Positions 28,472-37,900 of a stretch of DNA of 64,000 nt are shown one piece after another. The notes under the pieces were generated by a model that did not search any database, had not been told where the DNA came from, and saw nothing but the letters and a program-made list of their open reading frames with translations. The translations under genes were made by a program, and so were the position numbers. The DNA is from Streptomyces seoulensis (GTDB taxonomy: Bacteria; Actinomycetota; Actinomycetes; Streptomycetales; Streptomycetaceae), in assembly GCA_013364255.1 (NCBI GenBank), contig CP054936.1:6528353-6592352 (forward strand). The letters are read 5' to 3'. Position 1 is the first letter of the stretch. Each line of letters starts with the position of its first letter.

Positions 28472-29320
28472 ATGGCCACCTCCCCCTCCTCCTCGGGACA
28501 GGAGGCGCGCGAACGCGTCGCGCGTCGCCTGCGGGACCTGCGCGCCGACGCCGGTCTGACGGGGACGGAGCTGGCCGTGCGCTGCGGCTGGACCCACCCC
28601 AAGACCAGCCGCATCGAGAACGGCCGCACACCACCGACCCCCGACGACATCCGCCGCTGGTGCCAGGCCTGCGACGCCGAGGGCCAGGCGCCCGACATCA
28701 TCGCCGAGTCCCAGGACGCGGAGTCCGCCTACGTGGAGTGGCGGCGCAAGGTGCGCGCCGGCCTGAAACGCCTGCAGGACAGCTACCTCCAGCTGTACCG
28801 ATCCACCGAACTGTTCCGCATCTACTCGCCCACCCTGGTGCCCGGCCTGCTGCAGACCGAGGGATACGCGCGCGCCGTCCTGTCGGCCACGGCGGACTTC
28901 CTCGAACTGCCCGACGACGCCGAAGCGGCGGCCGCCGCCCGCGTGCAGCGCTCCCAGATCATCCACGAGCCTGGTCGCCGCTTCGTCATGGTCATCGAGG
29001 AGAGCGTCCTCTACCACCGGCTCGGCGACACCGACGCAATGGCCGCCCAGCTCGGCTACCTCCTCACCGCCGGCGCGCTGCCTCTCGTGTCGCTGGGCAT
29101 CATCCCCCACAGCTCGCCGCGCGGACTGTGGCCGCAGGAACTGTTCCACGTCTACGACGACCAACTCGTGTCCGTCGAGCTGATGGCGGCCCGCGTCCGC
29201 ATCACCCAGCCGTCCGAAGTGGTCCTCTACCTGAAGGCCTTCGAGCAACTGCGCGCCATGGCCGTGTACGGCGCCGACGCCCGCGCCCTGGTCCTGCGCG
29301 CCATCGAGGCACTGCACTGA
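28472..29320 (+). CDS. XRE-family regulator with C-terminal DUF5753/Scr1-type domain
   Basis: 282 residues. An N-terminal helix-turn-helix (ARRLRDLRADAGLTGTELAV, then CGWTHPKTSRIENGRTPPTP) is followed by the Scr1/DUF5753 domain (YRSTELFRIYSPTLVPGLLQ, TEGYARAVLSA, FVMVIEESVLYHRLGD, LGIIPHSSPRGLWPQELFHV). Such proteins abound in Streptomyces and are often paired with a small partner. It lies 28 bases after the DUF6879 gene. Probably controls the module and perhaps the divergent cassette. Confidence 0.85.
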   Translation: MATSPSSSGQEARERVARRLRDLRADAGLTGTELAVRCGWTHPKTSRIENGRTPPTPDDIRRWCQACDAEGQAPDIIAESQDAESAYVEWRRKVRAGLKRLQDSYLQLYRSTELFRIYSPTLVPGLLQTEGYARAVLSATADFLELPDDAEAAAAARVQRSQIIHEPGRRFVMVIEESVLYHRLGDTDAMAAQLGYLLTAGALPLVSLGIIPHSSPRGLWPQELFHVYDDQLVSVELMAARVRITQPSEVVLYLKAFEQLRAMAVYGADARALVLRAIEALH

Positions 29321-29543
29321 CACTCGGACACGAGGAAGACCTCCACCGACCGAAACCGGTGGGGCCCAGGGACGCCGCGAGGTCCGGTACGGGCTGTTCG
29401 CGACGGGTGCGGATCGCGTGCGGGCACGGGGCCCGGGCGGCGCCGGCCTCCCCGCTCCTGAGAAGATGGCCCCGCGGTGGCGGTCACCACGTCACCTCAC
29501 CCCGGCGCCAGCCGAAGTCACGAACCCGTCAGGAGAGTCGCAG

Positions 29544-30146
29544 ATGGCCGATGGGGTGCGGGCGCGCCGGAGCGCGCCGCCCCGCGAGGAGGTCCTCGCA
29601 GCCGCCATGGAGATGATCGCCGAGCGCGGTCTGGAGAAGCTGACCATGGCGGCGCTCGGCCGTGCGGTCGGGATGAGCAGCGGGCACCTGCTCTACTACT
29701 TCGGCTCCAAGGACGAACTGCTGCTGCGCACCCTGGAGTGGAGCGAGAGCCGGCTCGGCGCCGAGCGCGGCCGGCTGCTCACCCGCGCCGCCCCCGCCCG
29801 CGAACGCCTGGCCGCCTACGTCGACCTGTACGTGCCCGACGGCCACCGCGACCCGCACTGGACGCTGTGGCTGGAGGTCTGGAACCGGTCGCTCGGCGCC
29901 GTCGCGGACGCCCGCGACCGGCAGGCCGCCATCGAGGGCGCCTGGCACCGCGACCTGGCCGCCCTGGTCGCCGAGGGCGTCTCCCGCGGCGAGTTCCGCC
30001 CCGTGGACGCCGACCGCTTCGCCGCCCGCCTGCGCGCCCTGCTGGACGGCTTCTCCATCCACGTTGCCATCGGCCTGCGCGGCACCGACCGCGAGCAGGC
30101 CCTCGGCCACGTACGGGAGTTCCTGACCGAGTCGCTGTACCGCTAG
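29544..30146 (+). CDS. TetR-family regulator
   Basis: 200 residues. DNA-binding head at 14-60: EEVLAAAMEMIAERGLEKLT, then GRAVGMSSGHLLYYFGSKDE. The C-terminal half resembles BetI-type ligand domains (WLEVWNRSLG, LLDGFSIHVAIGLRGTDREQ). AGGAGAG stands 7 bases before ATG 29544. It precedes the cimA leader by about 140 bases in the same direction; a link to leucine/isoleucine genes is possible but not shown. Confidence 0.88.
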   Translation: MADGVRARRSAPPREEVLAAAMEMIAERGLEKLTMAALGRAVGMSSGHLLYYFGSKDELLLRTLEWSESRLGAERGRLLTRAAPARERLAAYVDLYVPDGHRDPHWTLWLEVWNRSLGAVADARDRQAAIEGAWHRDLAALVAEGVSRGEFRPVDADRFAARLRALLDGFSIHVAIGLRGTDREQALGHVREFLTESLYR

Positions 30147-30284
30147 CCGCGCGTCGCCCGCCCCTCGCCGGGGCAGTCGCCTGCCGGACCTCACCCGGGT
30201 GAAGGCCGCCCGAGGCGTCCACGCCGACGCCCGCATCCTGAGACGGCGGTGAGCGCGCGGGCGGTACTGTGCCAGACTGCCCCC

Positions 30285-30335
30285 GTGCTCTCGTTCGCCA
30301 CGATTATTGGCAGCAGGCGCGCCGGTCCGCAGTGA
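30285..30335 (+). promoter_or_regulatory. Possible leader-peptide frame upstream of cimA
   Basis: GTG 30285 opens a 16-codon frame containing consecutive rare Ile codons ATT ATT and a Leu; its TGA overlaps a second GTG (30332) whose frame contains GTC GTC CTC. Neither has a good ribosome site. The position ahead of an intrinsic terminator fits attenuation by branched-chain amino acids, but less clearly than at ilvB. Confidence 0.35.
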
Positions 30336-30390
30336 CCGTCACGTACGACCAGGTACGGACGGCCACCGTCGTCCTCGACCCGCGCGCAGA

Positions 30391-30415
30391 CCTCTCGCAC
30401 CCGCGAGGGGTTTTT
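30391..30415 (+). terminator. Intrinsic terminator / probable attenuator upstream of cimA
   Basis: CCTCTCGC (30391-30398) pairs with GCGAGGGG (30403-30410, one G-T pair) around ACCC, followed by five T. It lies 111 bases before cimA and 245 bases after the preceding gene, so it is placed to control cimA. The CGAGGGGTTTTT part is the same as in the ilvB attenuator. Confidence 0.75.
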
Positions 30416-30525
30416 CGTTTTCCTGGCCCACCCGCAGCCGGGAGCGAGGCGCGAGGGAGTATTGGGGGGACGGTGGAGCCGGTCATTCCGGTACGACCGA
30501 GATCCCTTTCCAGGAGCCCAGAGAC

Positions 30526-32130
30526 ATGACCGAAACCAGCCGGCTGGACGATTCGTTCCACGTCTTCGACACCACCCTGCGCGACGGCGCCCAGCGCGAG
30601 GGCATCAACCTCACCGTCGCCGACAAGCTGGCCATCGCTCGGCACCTCGACGACTTCGGCGTGGGCTTCATCGAAGGCGGCTGGCCCGGCGCGAACCCGC
30701 GCGACACCGAGTTCTTCGCCCGCGCCCGCGAGGAGATCGACTTCCAGCACGCCCAGCTCGTCGCCTTCGGCGCCACCCGCCGGGCCGGCGCCAAAGCGGC
30801 CGACGACCCGCAGGTCAAAGCGCTGCTGGACTCCGGCGCCGAGGTGATCACCCTGGTGGCCAAGTCGCACGACCGGCACGTGGAGCTGGCGCTGCGCACC
30901 ACCCTGGAGGAGAACCTGGAGATGGTCCGCGACACCGTCTCCCACCTGCGCGCCCAGGGCCGCCGCGTCTTCGTCGACTGCGAGCACTTCTTCGACGGCT
31001 ACCGCGCCGACCCCGAGTACGCCAAGGCCGTCGTCCGGGCCGCCGCGGAGGCCGGCGCGGACGTCGTCGTGCTGTGCGACACCAACGGCGGCATGCTGCC
31101 CGCCCAGATCCAGGCCGTCGTCGCCACCGTCCTCGCCGACACCGGCGCCCGCCTCGGCATCCACGCCCAGGACGACACCGGCTGCGCCGTCGCCAACACC
31201 CTCGCCGCCGTCGACGCCGGCGCCACCCACGTCCAGTGCACCGCCAACGGCTACGGCGAGCGCGTCGGCAACGCCAACCTCTTCCCGGTCGTCGCCGCCC
31301 TGGAACTGAAGTACGGCAAGCAGGTGCTGCCCGAGGGCCGGCTGCGCGAGATGACCCGCATCTCCCACGCCATCGCCGAGGTCGTCAACCTCACCCCCTC
31401 CACCCACCAGCCCTACGTCGGCGTCTCCGCCTTCGCCCACAAGGCCGGACTGCACGCCTCCGCCATCAAGGTCGACCCCGACCTGTACCAGCACATCGAC
31501 CCCGAGCGGGTCGGCAACACCATGCGGATGCTGGTCTCCGACATGGCCGGGCGCGCCTCCATCGAGCTGAAGGGCAAAGAACTCGGCATCGACCTCGGCG
31601 GCGACCGCGAGCTGGTCGGCCGGGTCGTGGAGCGGGTCAAGGAGCGCGAGCTCAAGGGCTACACCTACGAGGCCGCCGACGCCTCCTTCGAGCTGCTGCT
31701 GCGCGCCGAGGCCGAGGGCCGGCCGCTGAAGTACTTCTCCGTCGAGTCCTGGCGCGCCATCGTCGAGGACCGCCCCGACGGCACCCACGCCAACGAGGCC
31801 ACCGTCAAGCTGTGGGCCAAGAGCGAGCGCATCGTCGCCACCGCCGAGGGCAACGGCCCGGTCAACGCCCTGGACCGCGCCCTGCGCGTCGCCCTGGAGA
31901 AGATCTACCCGCAGCTGGGCGCCCTGGAGCTGGTCGACTACAAGGTGCGCATCCTGGAGGGCAAGCACGGCACGTCCTCCACCACCCGCGTCCTGATCTC
32001 CACCTCCGACGGCACGGGCGAGTGGTCCACGCTCGGCGTCGCCGAGAACGTCATCGCCGCCTCCTGGCAGGCCCTGGAGGACGCCTACACCTACGGCCTG
32101 CTGCGCGCGGGGGTCGAACCGGCCGCCTGA
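30526..32130 (+). CDS. cimA: Citramalate synthase-type enzyme (isopropylmalate/citramalate synthase family)
   Basis: 534 residues. Condenses acetyl-CoA with pyruvate (citramalate) or a related keto acid; the product enters the LeuCD/LeuB reactions toward 2-oxobutyrate and isoleucine. N-terminal FHVFDTTLRDGAQREGINLT; the GFIEGGWPGANPRDTEFF and VFVDCEHFFDGYRADPEYA segments are characteristic of CimA rather than LeuA. Also VLCDTNGGMLP, LGIHAQDDTGCAVANTLAAV (metal His) and YVGVSAFAHKAGLHASAI. A C-terminal LeuA-type allosteric domain starts near 400. Often annotated as a second LeuA in Streptomyces; CimA is the better reading. Confidence 0.88.
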   Translation: MTETSRLDDSFHVFDTTLRDGAQREGINLTVADKLAIARHLDDFGVGFIEGGWPGANPRDTEFFARAREEIDFQHAQLVAFGATRRAGAKAADDPQVKALLDSGAEVITLVAKSHDRHVELALRTTLEENLEMVRDTVSHLRAQGRRVFVDCEHFFDGYRADPEYAKAVVRAAAEAGADVVVLCDTNGGMLPAQIQAVVATVLADTGARLGIHAQDDTGCAVANTLAAVDAGATHVQCTANGYGERVGNANLFPVVAALELKYGKQVLPEGRLREMTRISHAIAEVVNLTPSTHQPYVGVSAFAHKAGLHASAIKVDPDLYQHIDPERVGNTMRMLVSDMAGRASIELKGKELGIDLGGDRELVGRVVERVKERELKGYTYEAADASFELLLRAEAEGRPLKYFSVESWRAIVEDRPDGTHANEATVKLWAKSERIVATAEGNGPVNALDRALRVALEKIYPQLGALELVDYKVRILEGKHGTSSTTRVLISTSDGTGEWSTLGVAENVIAASWQALEDAYTYGLLRAGVEPAA

Positions 32131-32158
32131 ACCGTCCGGACCCCGGCCCCCGGCCGCC

Positions 32159-32764
32159 TCACGGACCCCGCCAGATGTTCTGGAACGCCGCGTCCTCGAT
32201 CCGCCGCCGCTGCCGCACCGCCTCCAGCTCGGTCACCGCGCCGTTGACGGCGGCCAGCACGGTGACCGCGGCCTCGTCCTCGGGGACGGGGATCTCCCCA
32301 GCCCCCTCGGGCTCGATGCCGAGCGCCGCGGCGAGCCCGGCGAGGACCGGCTCGTGGAAGGCCCAGCGGTCGCCCGCCGACCGCCGCGCCGGGCCGTCGA
32401 CCGGCACCGGCCGCTCGGTGCCCCGGGGCAGCAGCCGGCGGCGCGGCGTCGCGAGCTGCCCCTCCGCCTCCAGCACACGGACGTAGGCGGCGGCCAGCGC
32501 GCGCCCGCGCCGCCACAGCCAGTCCTCGACCGGCTCGTACGGCGCCTCGCGGACCAGCGCGGCCACCGCCTCGTCCAGCATCCGGTCGCCGGTGGCCGAC
32601 GCCGAGCCCGGTACGACGCGCTCGCCGTCCAGCGCGACGCGCCCCGCCGCGAGCAGGTCGGCCAGCTCGGCCCCGGCCAGGGCCAGCGACAGGTCGCCCT
32701 GCTCGACGGGGCGCGTGCCGGGCACGTCCAGGGCCACGATCAGCAGGTCGCGCGGTGTGGTCAT
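32159..32764 (-). CDS. GPP34 family protein
   Basis: 201 residues starting MTTPRDLLIVALDVPGTRPV. The early segment LSLALAGAELADLLAAGRVA and later RRRLLPRGTERPVP match the GPP34 (GOLPH3/VPS74-like) fold, a phosphoinositide-binding adaptor family in eukaryotes. In Streptomyces several copies exist, with no established role. No signal peptide. The stop is 28 bases from the convergent cimA stop. Confidence in family is good; function unknown. Confidence 0.78.
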   Translation of the reverse strand: MTTPRDLLIVALDVPGTRPVEQGDLSLALAGAELADLLAAGRVALDGERVVPGSASATGDRMLDEAVAALVREAPYEPVEDWLWRRGRALAAAYVRVLEAEGQLATPRRRLLPRGTERPVPVDGPARRSAGDRWAFHEPVLAGLAAALGIEPEGAGEIPVPEDEAAVTVLAAVNGAVTELEAVRQRRRIEDAAFQNIWRGP

Positions 32765-32831
32765 ACGCTCCAGCATGTCGCGGCCCCGGCCGATCCGCAG
32801 CACGGACCGCGACCCCTGGCCCCCGTGGTTC

Positions 32832-34700
32832 CTACTGGAGCCGCCACTTCTGGTTGGCCGCCCCGGTGCACGACCAGATCTGCGCCCGCGCCCCGTTCGC
32901 CGAGGAGTTGTCCGTGACGTCCAGGCACTTGTCGGCGGCCGTGTTCACCACGTCACCGGTGGAGCTGTTGTACGACCACTGCTGCGCGCCGGTGCCGTTG
33001 CAGCCGTAGAGCTGCGTCTTCGCGCCGTTCGCCGTCGAACCGGAGACCACGTCCAGGCACTTGCCGAGCGCCCGGACCGTGCCGTCGCCCTGCACGGTCC
33101 ACTGCTGGGCGGTGCTGCCGTTGCAGTCGTAGAGCTGGACCGCCGTGCCGTCCGCGCTCGAACCGCCCGCCACGTCCAGGCACTTGCCCGCGAGCCCGCT
33201 GAACGCCCCCGTCCTCGCCCCGCCCCCGGACTGCGTGCCGGACCAGGTGAAGGTGGCCGAGGTCTTCGCGGGCAGCGCGTAAGTGGCGTGCTGGGAGCCC
33301 CAGTTCACGGTGACCGTCTTCGCGCTCGTGCCGCCGTTGTAGGCGATCAGCGCCTTGGAGCCGTCCGGGTTGCGCCAGGCCACGTTCGGCACCGCCGTGG
33401 AGGCGGTGGAGGCGATGCGCTGCGCGCCGGGGCGGACGAACTTCGTCAGGTGGCCCATCGTGTAGTACTCGACGGTGTAGTCGACCTGTCCGGACCTGCC
33501 GTCGCCGTTGTGCACGGTGATCAGCCCGGTGCAGGTGCCGCAACCGCCGTTGTGCGGGCCCATGTTCTGGTCCACGGCCAGCGACCACTTGGTCACCGAC
33601 TTCGCCCAGTTGCGGGTGTAGTCGATGATGTTGGACATGTCCTCGCGCTGCTGGTCGGCGATCCAGGTGCCGCCGGAGTGCTCGGTGCCGAAGGCGTCCA
33701 GCGACGGGTACTGGTTGTGCACGCTGGTCTGCTTGGTCACGTCGCCGCCGTAGCCGTGCCAGGCGATCCCGCCGAAGTTCGGGTGGGTGCGGATCGCCGC
33801 GTCGTCCACGCTGGGCGCGGCGTAGGAGTCGTAGGTGTCCCAGTTCCAGTCCAGCGCGAGGGCCTTGGTGCTCAGGCCCGCCGCCTGGAGCTTGGGCAGC
33901 AGTTCGCTCTTGAGGAAGTACTGGAGGCCGCTCGCGTTCCAGCTCATCGAGGGGTAGCCCGAGCAGCAGGTCGGCTCGTTCTGCGCGGTGACGTAGGAGA
34001 CCGGGACGCCCTGGTCCTTGTACGCCTGGAGGTACTTCACGAAGTACGAGGCGTACGCCCCGTAGTCCTCCGCCTTCAGCCAGCCGCCGTTGAGCTGGCC
34101 GCTGTCCTTCATCCAGGCCGGCGCGGTCCACGGCGAGGCCATCACGGTCGCCGCCGGGTTCAGCTGGAGCGCCTGCCTGGTCAGCGGGACGACGTCGGCG
34201 AGGTCGTGCGCGATCGAGAACTTGGCCAGCGACGGGTCGCTCTGCCCGGCGGGCACGTCGTCGTAGGTGTAGCCGTAGCGGGCGAGGTCGGAGGCGCCCA
34301 TCGGGTTGCGCAGGAAGGACAGGCCGATGCCGTCGGTGGGCGAGAACAGCTTGCGCATCGTGGCGTCGCGCGTCGCCTGGGACAGCGCGCCGCTGCTGTT
34401 CATCAGGTAGGCGGCGGTGTCGGTGAAGGAGGCGCCGCCGCCGGTGAAGGTCTGGTAGCGGGTGTTCTCGTCCACGGTGATGTTCTCGCCCGAGCCGCCG
34501 GTCCCGGACTGGAAGGCGAACGGGGTCTGCGGCTCCAGACCGCGCACCACGTGCCGGCCGCCGCTGTCGTCGGTCGTGGTCAGCCACGCGGTGACCTGCT
34601 CGCCGGCCGCGTGCGCGGTGGGCGCGGCCAGGGCCGTCAGCCCGGCGGTGGTGAGCAGCCCGGCCAGCAGCAGCCGGACCGCGCGCAGGGGTCTTCTCAT
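32832..34700 (-). CDS. Secreted GH30 glycosidase with C-terminal ricin-type lectin domain
   Basis: 622 residues. Signal peptide MRRPLRAVRLLLAGLLTTAG ending at TAHA-AGE. The GH30 barrel covers about 60-440: ITVDENTRYQTFTGGGASFT, MASPWTAPAWMK, acid/base Glu in VTAQNEPTCCSGYPSM, WHGYGG, nucleophile Glu in FGTEHSGGTW. A beta-sandwich follows, then a CBM13/ricin-B trefoil (from about 495) with three repeats ending QQWTV, QQWSY and QKWRL. Likely acts on beta-1,6-glucan or a related glucan in the medium. Divergent from a GH3 gene with mirrored promoters. Confidence 0.9.
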   Translation of the reverse strand: MRRPLRAVRLLLAGLLTTAGLTALAAPTAHAAGEQVTAWLTTTDDSGGRHVVRGLEPQTPFAFQSGTGGSGENITVDENTRYQTFTGGGASFTDTAAYLMNSSGALSQATRDATMRKLFSPTDGIGLSFLRNPMGASDLARYGYTYDDVPAGQSDPSLAKFSIAHDLADVVPLTRQALQLNPAATVMASPWTAPAWMKDSGQLNGGWLKAEDYGAYASYFVKYLQAYKDQGVPVSYVTAQNEPTCCSGYPSMSWNASGLQYFLKSELLPKLQAAGLSTKALALDWNWDTYDSYAAPSVDDAAIRTHPNFGGIAWHGYGGDVTKQTSVHNQYPSLDAFGTEHSGGTWIADQQREDMSNIIDYTRNWAKSVTKWSLAVDQNMGPHNGGCGTCTGLITVHNGDGRSGQVDYTVEYYTMGHLTKFVRPGAQRIASTASTAVPNVAWRNPDGSKALIAYNGGTSAKTVTVNWGSQHATYALPAKTSATFTWSGTQSGGGARTGAFSGLAGKCLDVAGGSSADGTAVQLYDCNGSTAQQWTVQGDGTVRALGKCLDVVSGSTANGAKTQLYGCNGTGAQQWSYNSSTGDVVNTAADKCLDVTDNSSANGARAQIWSCTGAANQKWRLQ

Positions 34701-34756
34701 CGTGCGCCGCCCTTTCGGAAGGTGGGGGGAAGAGAGGGGGAGGCGTGCGAGCCGTG

Positions 34757-34785
34757 AGTAAATGACGGCACGGGCGGCCCGTCAA
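34757..34785 (-). promoter_or_regulatory. Promoter candidate for the GH30 gene
   Basis: On the minus strand TTGACG and TTTACT are separated by 17 bases, a good match to the vegetative (HrdB-type) consensus, ending 57 bases before the start codon. Confidence 0.6.
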
Positions 34786-34868
34786 GGGGGTGTGCGTTCA
34801 TTGCTCGAAGCGACAACGGCCCGTAAGTCGCCGGGAGTTGAGCCGCGTACCAGTTCCGGTGTGAAGTC

Positions 34869-34897
34869 TTGACGGATCGCCGCCGCCCCATTTAACT
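34869..34897 (+). promoter_or_regulatory. Promoter candidate for the GH3 gene
   Basis: TTGACG and TTAACT separated by 17 bases, ending 70 bases before the start codon. It mirrors the promoter on the other strand, suggesting joint control of both glycosidases. Confidence 0.6.
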
Positions 34898-34967
34898 CAC
34901 GCCCTGATCTAAGTCATGAGTGAATCGTGAGCCTCAGGAAGCCCCTGAGACGAGGGAAGGTCCGTGC

Positions 34968-37900
34968 ATGCGAAGAACCGCCCTGCTCGCCTCCGCCGCG
35001 CTGCTCACCGCGCTGGTGCCGCTGGCCACCGCACAGGCGGCCCCCGCCTCCGACGATCCCGCCCCCGTGCCCGTAGACCGCTTCGAGGGCGAGGTGCCCT
35101 TCGCGGGCCAGCCCGCCGAGGGCATCTTCACCTGGGGCGGCGACAGCGACGACCCGCCCGCCCTCCAGCTCACCGCCCGCTCCGACGCACCCGAGGGCGA
35201 GAAGGTCCTCACCGGCACGTACGACATCAGCGGCTACGGCGGCTTCACCCACGACTACGCCGCCGGCCTGCCGGCTCACGACTGGTCGGCCCACAAAGGC
35301 ATCCGCCTGTGGTGGGAGGGCCAGAACGACGGCAAGAAGATCCCGTTCGAGATCAAGGACGGCGGCGCCAACGGCGAGGCGTCCGAGCTGTGGACGACGT
35401 CCTTCACCGACGACTTCACCGGCTGGAAACAGATCGAGCTGCCGTTCGCCGACTTCACCTATCGCACGGACTACCAACCGGTCGGCGGCATCGACCACGT
35501 CCTCGGCCTGACCCAGATGTGGGGCTACTCCCTCACCCTGCCCACCGGCGTCAAGGGCCGCTTCGCCATCGACGACGTGGAGCTGTACGGCAAGGCCGAC
35601 CAGTCGCTGCGCGCCTCCGTCACCACCGACGCGCCCGTCTACGCGGTCACCGAGGGCGGTACGGCGAAGGTGCGGATCACCGTCGCCACCACCGGCGCCG
35701 CCCCGCTCACCGAGCCCGTCACGGTCGCCTACCGCACCGCGGGCGGCACCGCCGACGCCGGCAAGGACTACACGCCCGTCTCCGGCACGCTCACCTTCCC
35801 GGCCGGCACCGCCTCCGGCGCCTCGCGCACCGTCGAGGTGCGCACCCTGAAGGACAGGGCGGCCGAGAGCGCCGAGACGATCCCGCTCGCCCTGACCGTC
35901 ACCGGCGCCAAGGCACCCGCGCAGCAGCCGCAGGTGGTGGTGAACGCCCACGGGCTGCCCTACCTCGACACGCGCCTGCCGGTGAAGAAGCGCGTCGCCG
36001 ACCTGGTGTCCCGGCTCTCGCTCGCGGAGAAGGCCGGCCAGATGACCCAGGCCGAGCGCGGCGCGATGAGCAACCCCGGTGACATCGCCGGCTACGCCCT
36101 CGGCTCCCTGCTGTCCGGCGGCGGCTCCACGCCCACGCCCAACACCGCCGCGGCCTGGGCGAAGATGATCGACGGCTACCAGCTCCAGACCCGGGCCACC
36201 CGCTTCCAGATCCCGCTGGTCTACGGCGTCGACGCCGTCCACGGCCACAACAACCTGGCCGGTGCGACGATCATGCCGCACAACATCGGCCTCGGCGCGA
36301 GCCGCGATCCGCGCCTGGCCGAGCAGGCCGGCGCGGTGACCGCCGCCGAGGTCCGTGCCTCCGGCCCCCAGTGGGACTTCGCGCCCTGCCTGTGCGTCAC
36401 CCGCGACGAACGCTGGGGCCGCTCCTACGAGTCCTTCGGCGAGGACCCGGCGCTGGTGACATCCATGGAGACGGTGATCCAGGGCCTCCAGGGCCGCGCC
36501 GACGGCAGCGACCTGGACCGCGACGACAAGGTGCTGGCCACCGCCAAGCACTTCGTCGGCGACGGCGGCACCGTCTACGGCTCCTCCACCACCGGCACCT
36601 ACACGATCGACCAGGGCGTCACCGAGGTCACCCGGCAGCAGCTGGAGGACATCCACCTCGCGCCCTACCAGGACGCCGTGGACCGGGGCATCGGCACCGT
36701 CATGCCGTCCTACTCCTCCCTCGACATCGCCGGCGACGGCAAGGGCCCGGTCAAGATGCACGCCCGCGGCGACATGATCAACGGCGTGCTCAAGGACCGG
36801 ATGGGCTTCGACGGCTTCGTCATCAGCGACTACAACGCCCTCGACCAGCTCCCCGGCGCCTACCCGGCGCAGGTCACCGCGTCCGTCAACGCGGGCGTCG
36901 ACATGATGATGGTCCCCTACAGCTACACCACGTTCACCTCCACCCTGATCGACGAGGTGAAGGCGGGCCGGATCAGCGAGCGGCGGATCGACGACGCCGT
37001 CTCCCGCATCCTGACCGAGAAGTTCGAGCTGGGCCTCTTCGAGCACCCCTACACCGACACCCGCGGCGCCTCGGAGATCGGCTCCGCCGGCCACCGCGCG
37101 GTCGCCCGCCAGGCCGCCGCCGAGTCGCAGGTGCTGCTCAAGAACAGCCAGAACGTGCTCCCGCTGAAGAAGAGCCAGAAGGTCTACGTCGCCGGCTCCA
37201 ACGCCGATGACATCGGCAACCAGACCGGCGGCTGGACCATCACCTGGCAGGGCTCCTCCGGGAACATCATCAAGGGCACGACGATCCTCCAGGGCATGCG
37301 GAACGCCGGCGGGAACGTCACCTACTCCAAGGACGCCTCCGCGCCCACCGGCGGCTACGACGTCGGCGTGGTCGTCGTCGGCGAGACCCCGTACGCCGAG
37401 GGCGTCGGCGACGTCGGCAACGGCCACAGCATGGAGCTGTCCGCCGCCGACAAGGCCGCCGTGGACAAGGTGTGCGCGGCGATGAAGTGCGCGGTGCTGG
37501 TCGTCTCCGGACGCCCGCAGCTCGTCGGCGACCGCCTCGGGACCATCGACGCCCTGGTCGCCTCCTGGCTGCCGGGCACCGAGGGCGACGGCGTGGCCGA
37601 CGTGCTCTACGGCAAGCGCGCCTTCACCGGCAAGCTCCCGGTGACCTGGCCCAGGAGCGAGGCACAGCTGCCGATCAACGTCGGCGACGCCTCCTACGAC
37701 CCGCAGTTCCCCTACGGCTGGGGCCTGACCACCCTGACGAGGACGCCGTCGGGCGGCACGGCCACGCTGAAGGCGCTCGGCATCGCGGCGACCCTCGCCG
37801 AACGGGCGCACGCCGCCGACGCGGGCCGCGCCCTGGTCGACCAGGCCCGGCTGATCGTCCAGCAGAAGGCAGCGAACAGCATGAGCGCGGCGGTGGCGAA

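Noticed and set aside
25609..29320. Integrated plasmid or prophage remnant
   Set aside because: Accessory-type genes are present, but no integrase, excisionase, replication gene or direct-repeat attachment sites were seen at the edges, and the tRNA cluster is 30 kb away.
30269..30529. 86-aa frame covering the cimA leader
   Set aside because: It reads straight through the terminator hairpin and T-run and overlaps the cimA start; only its early part is considered as a possible leader.
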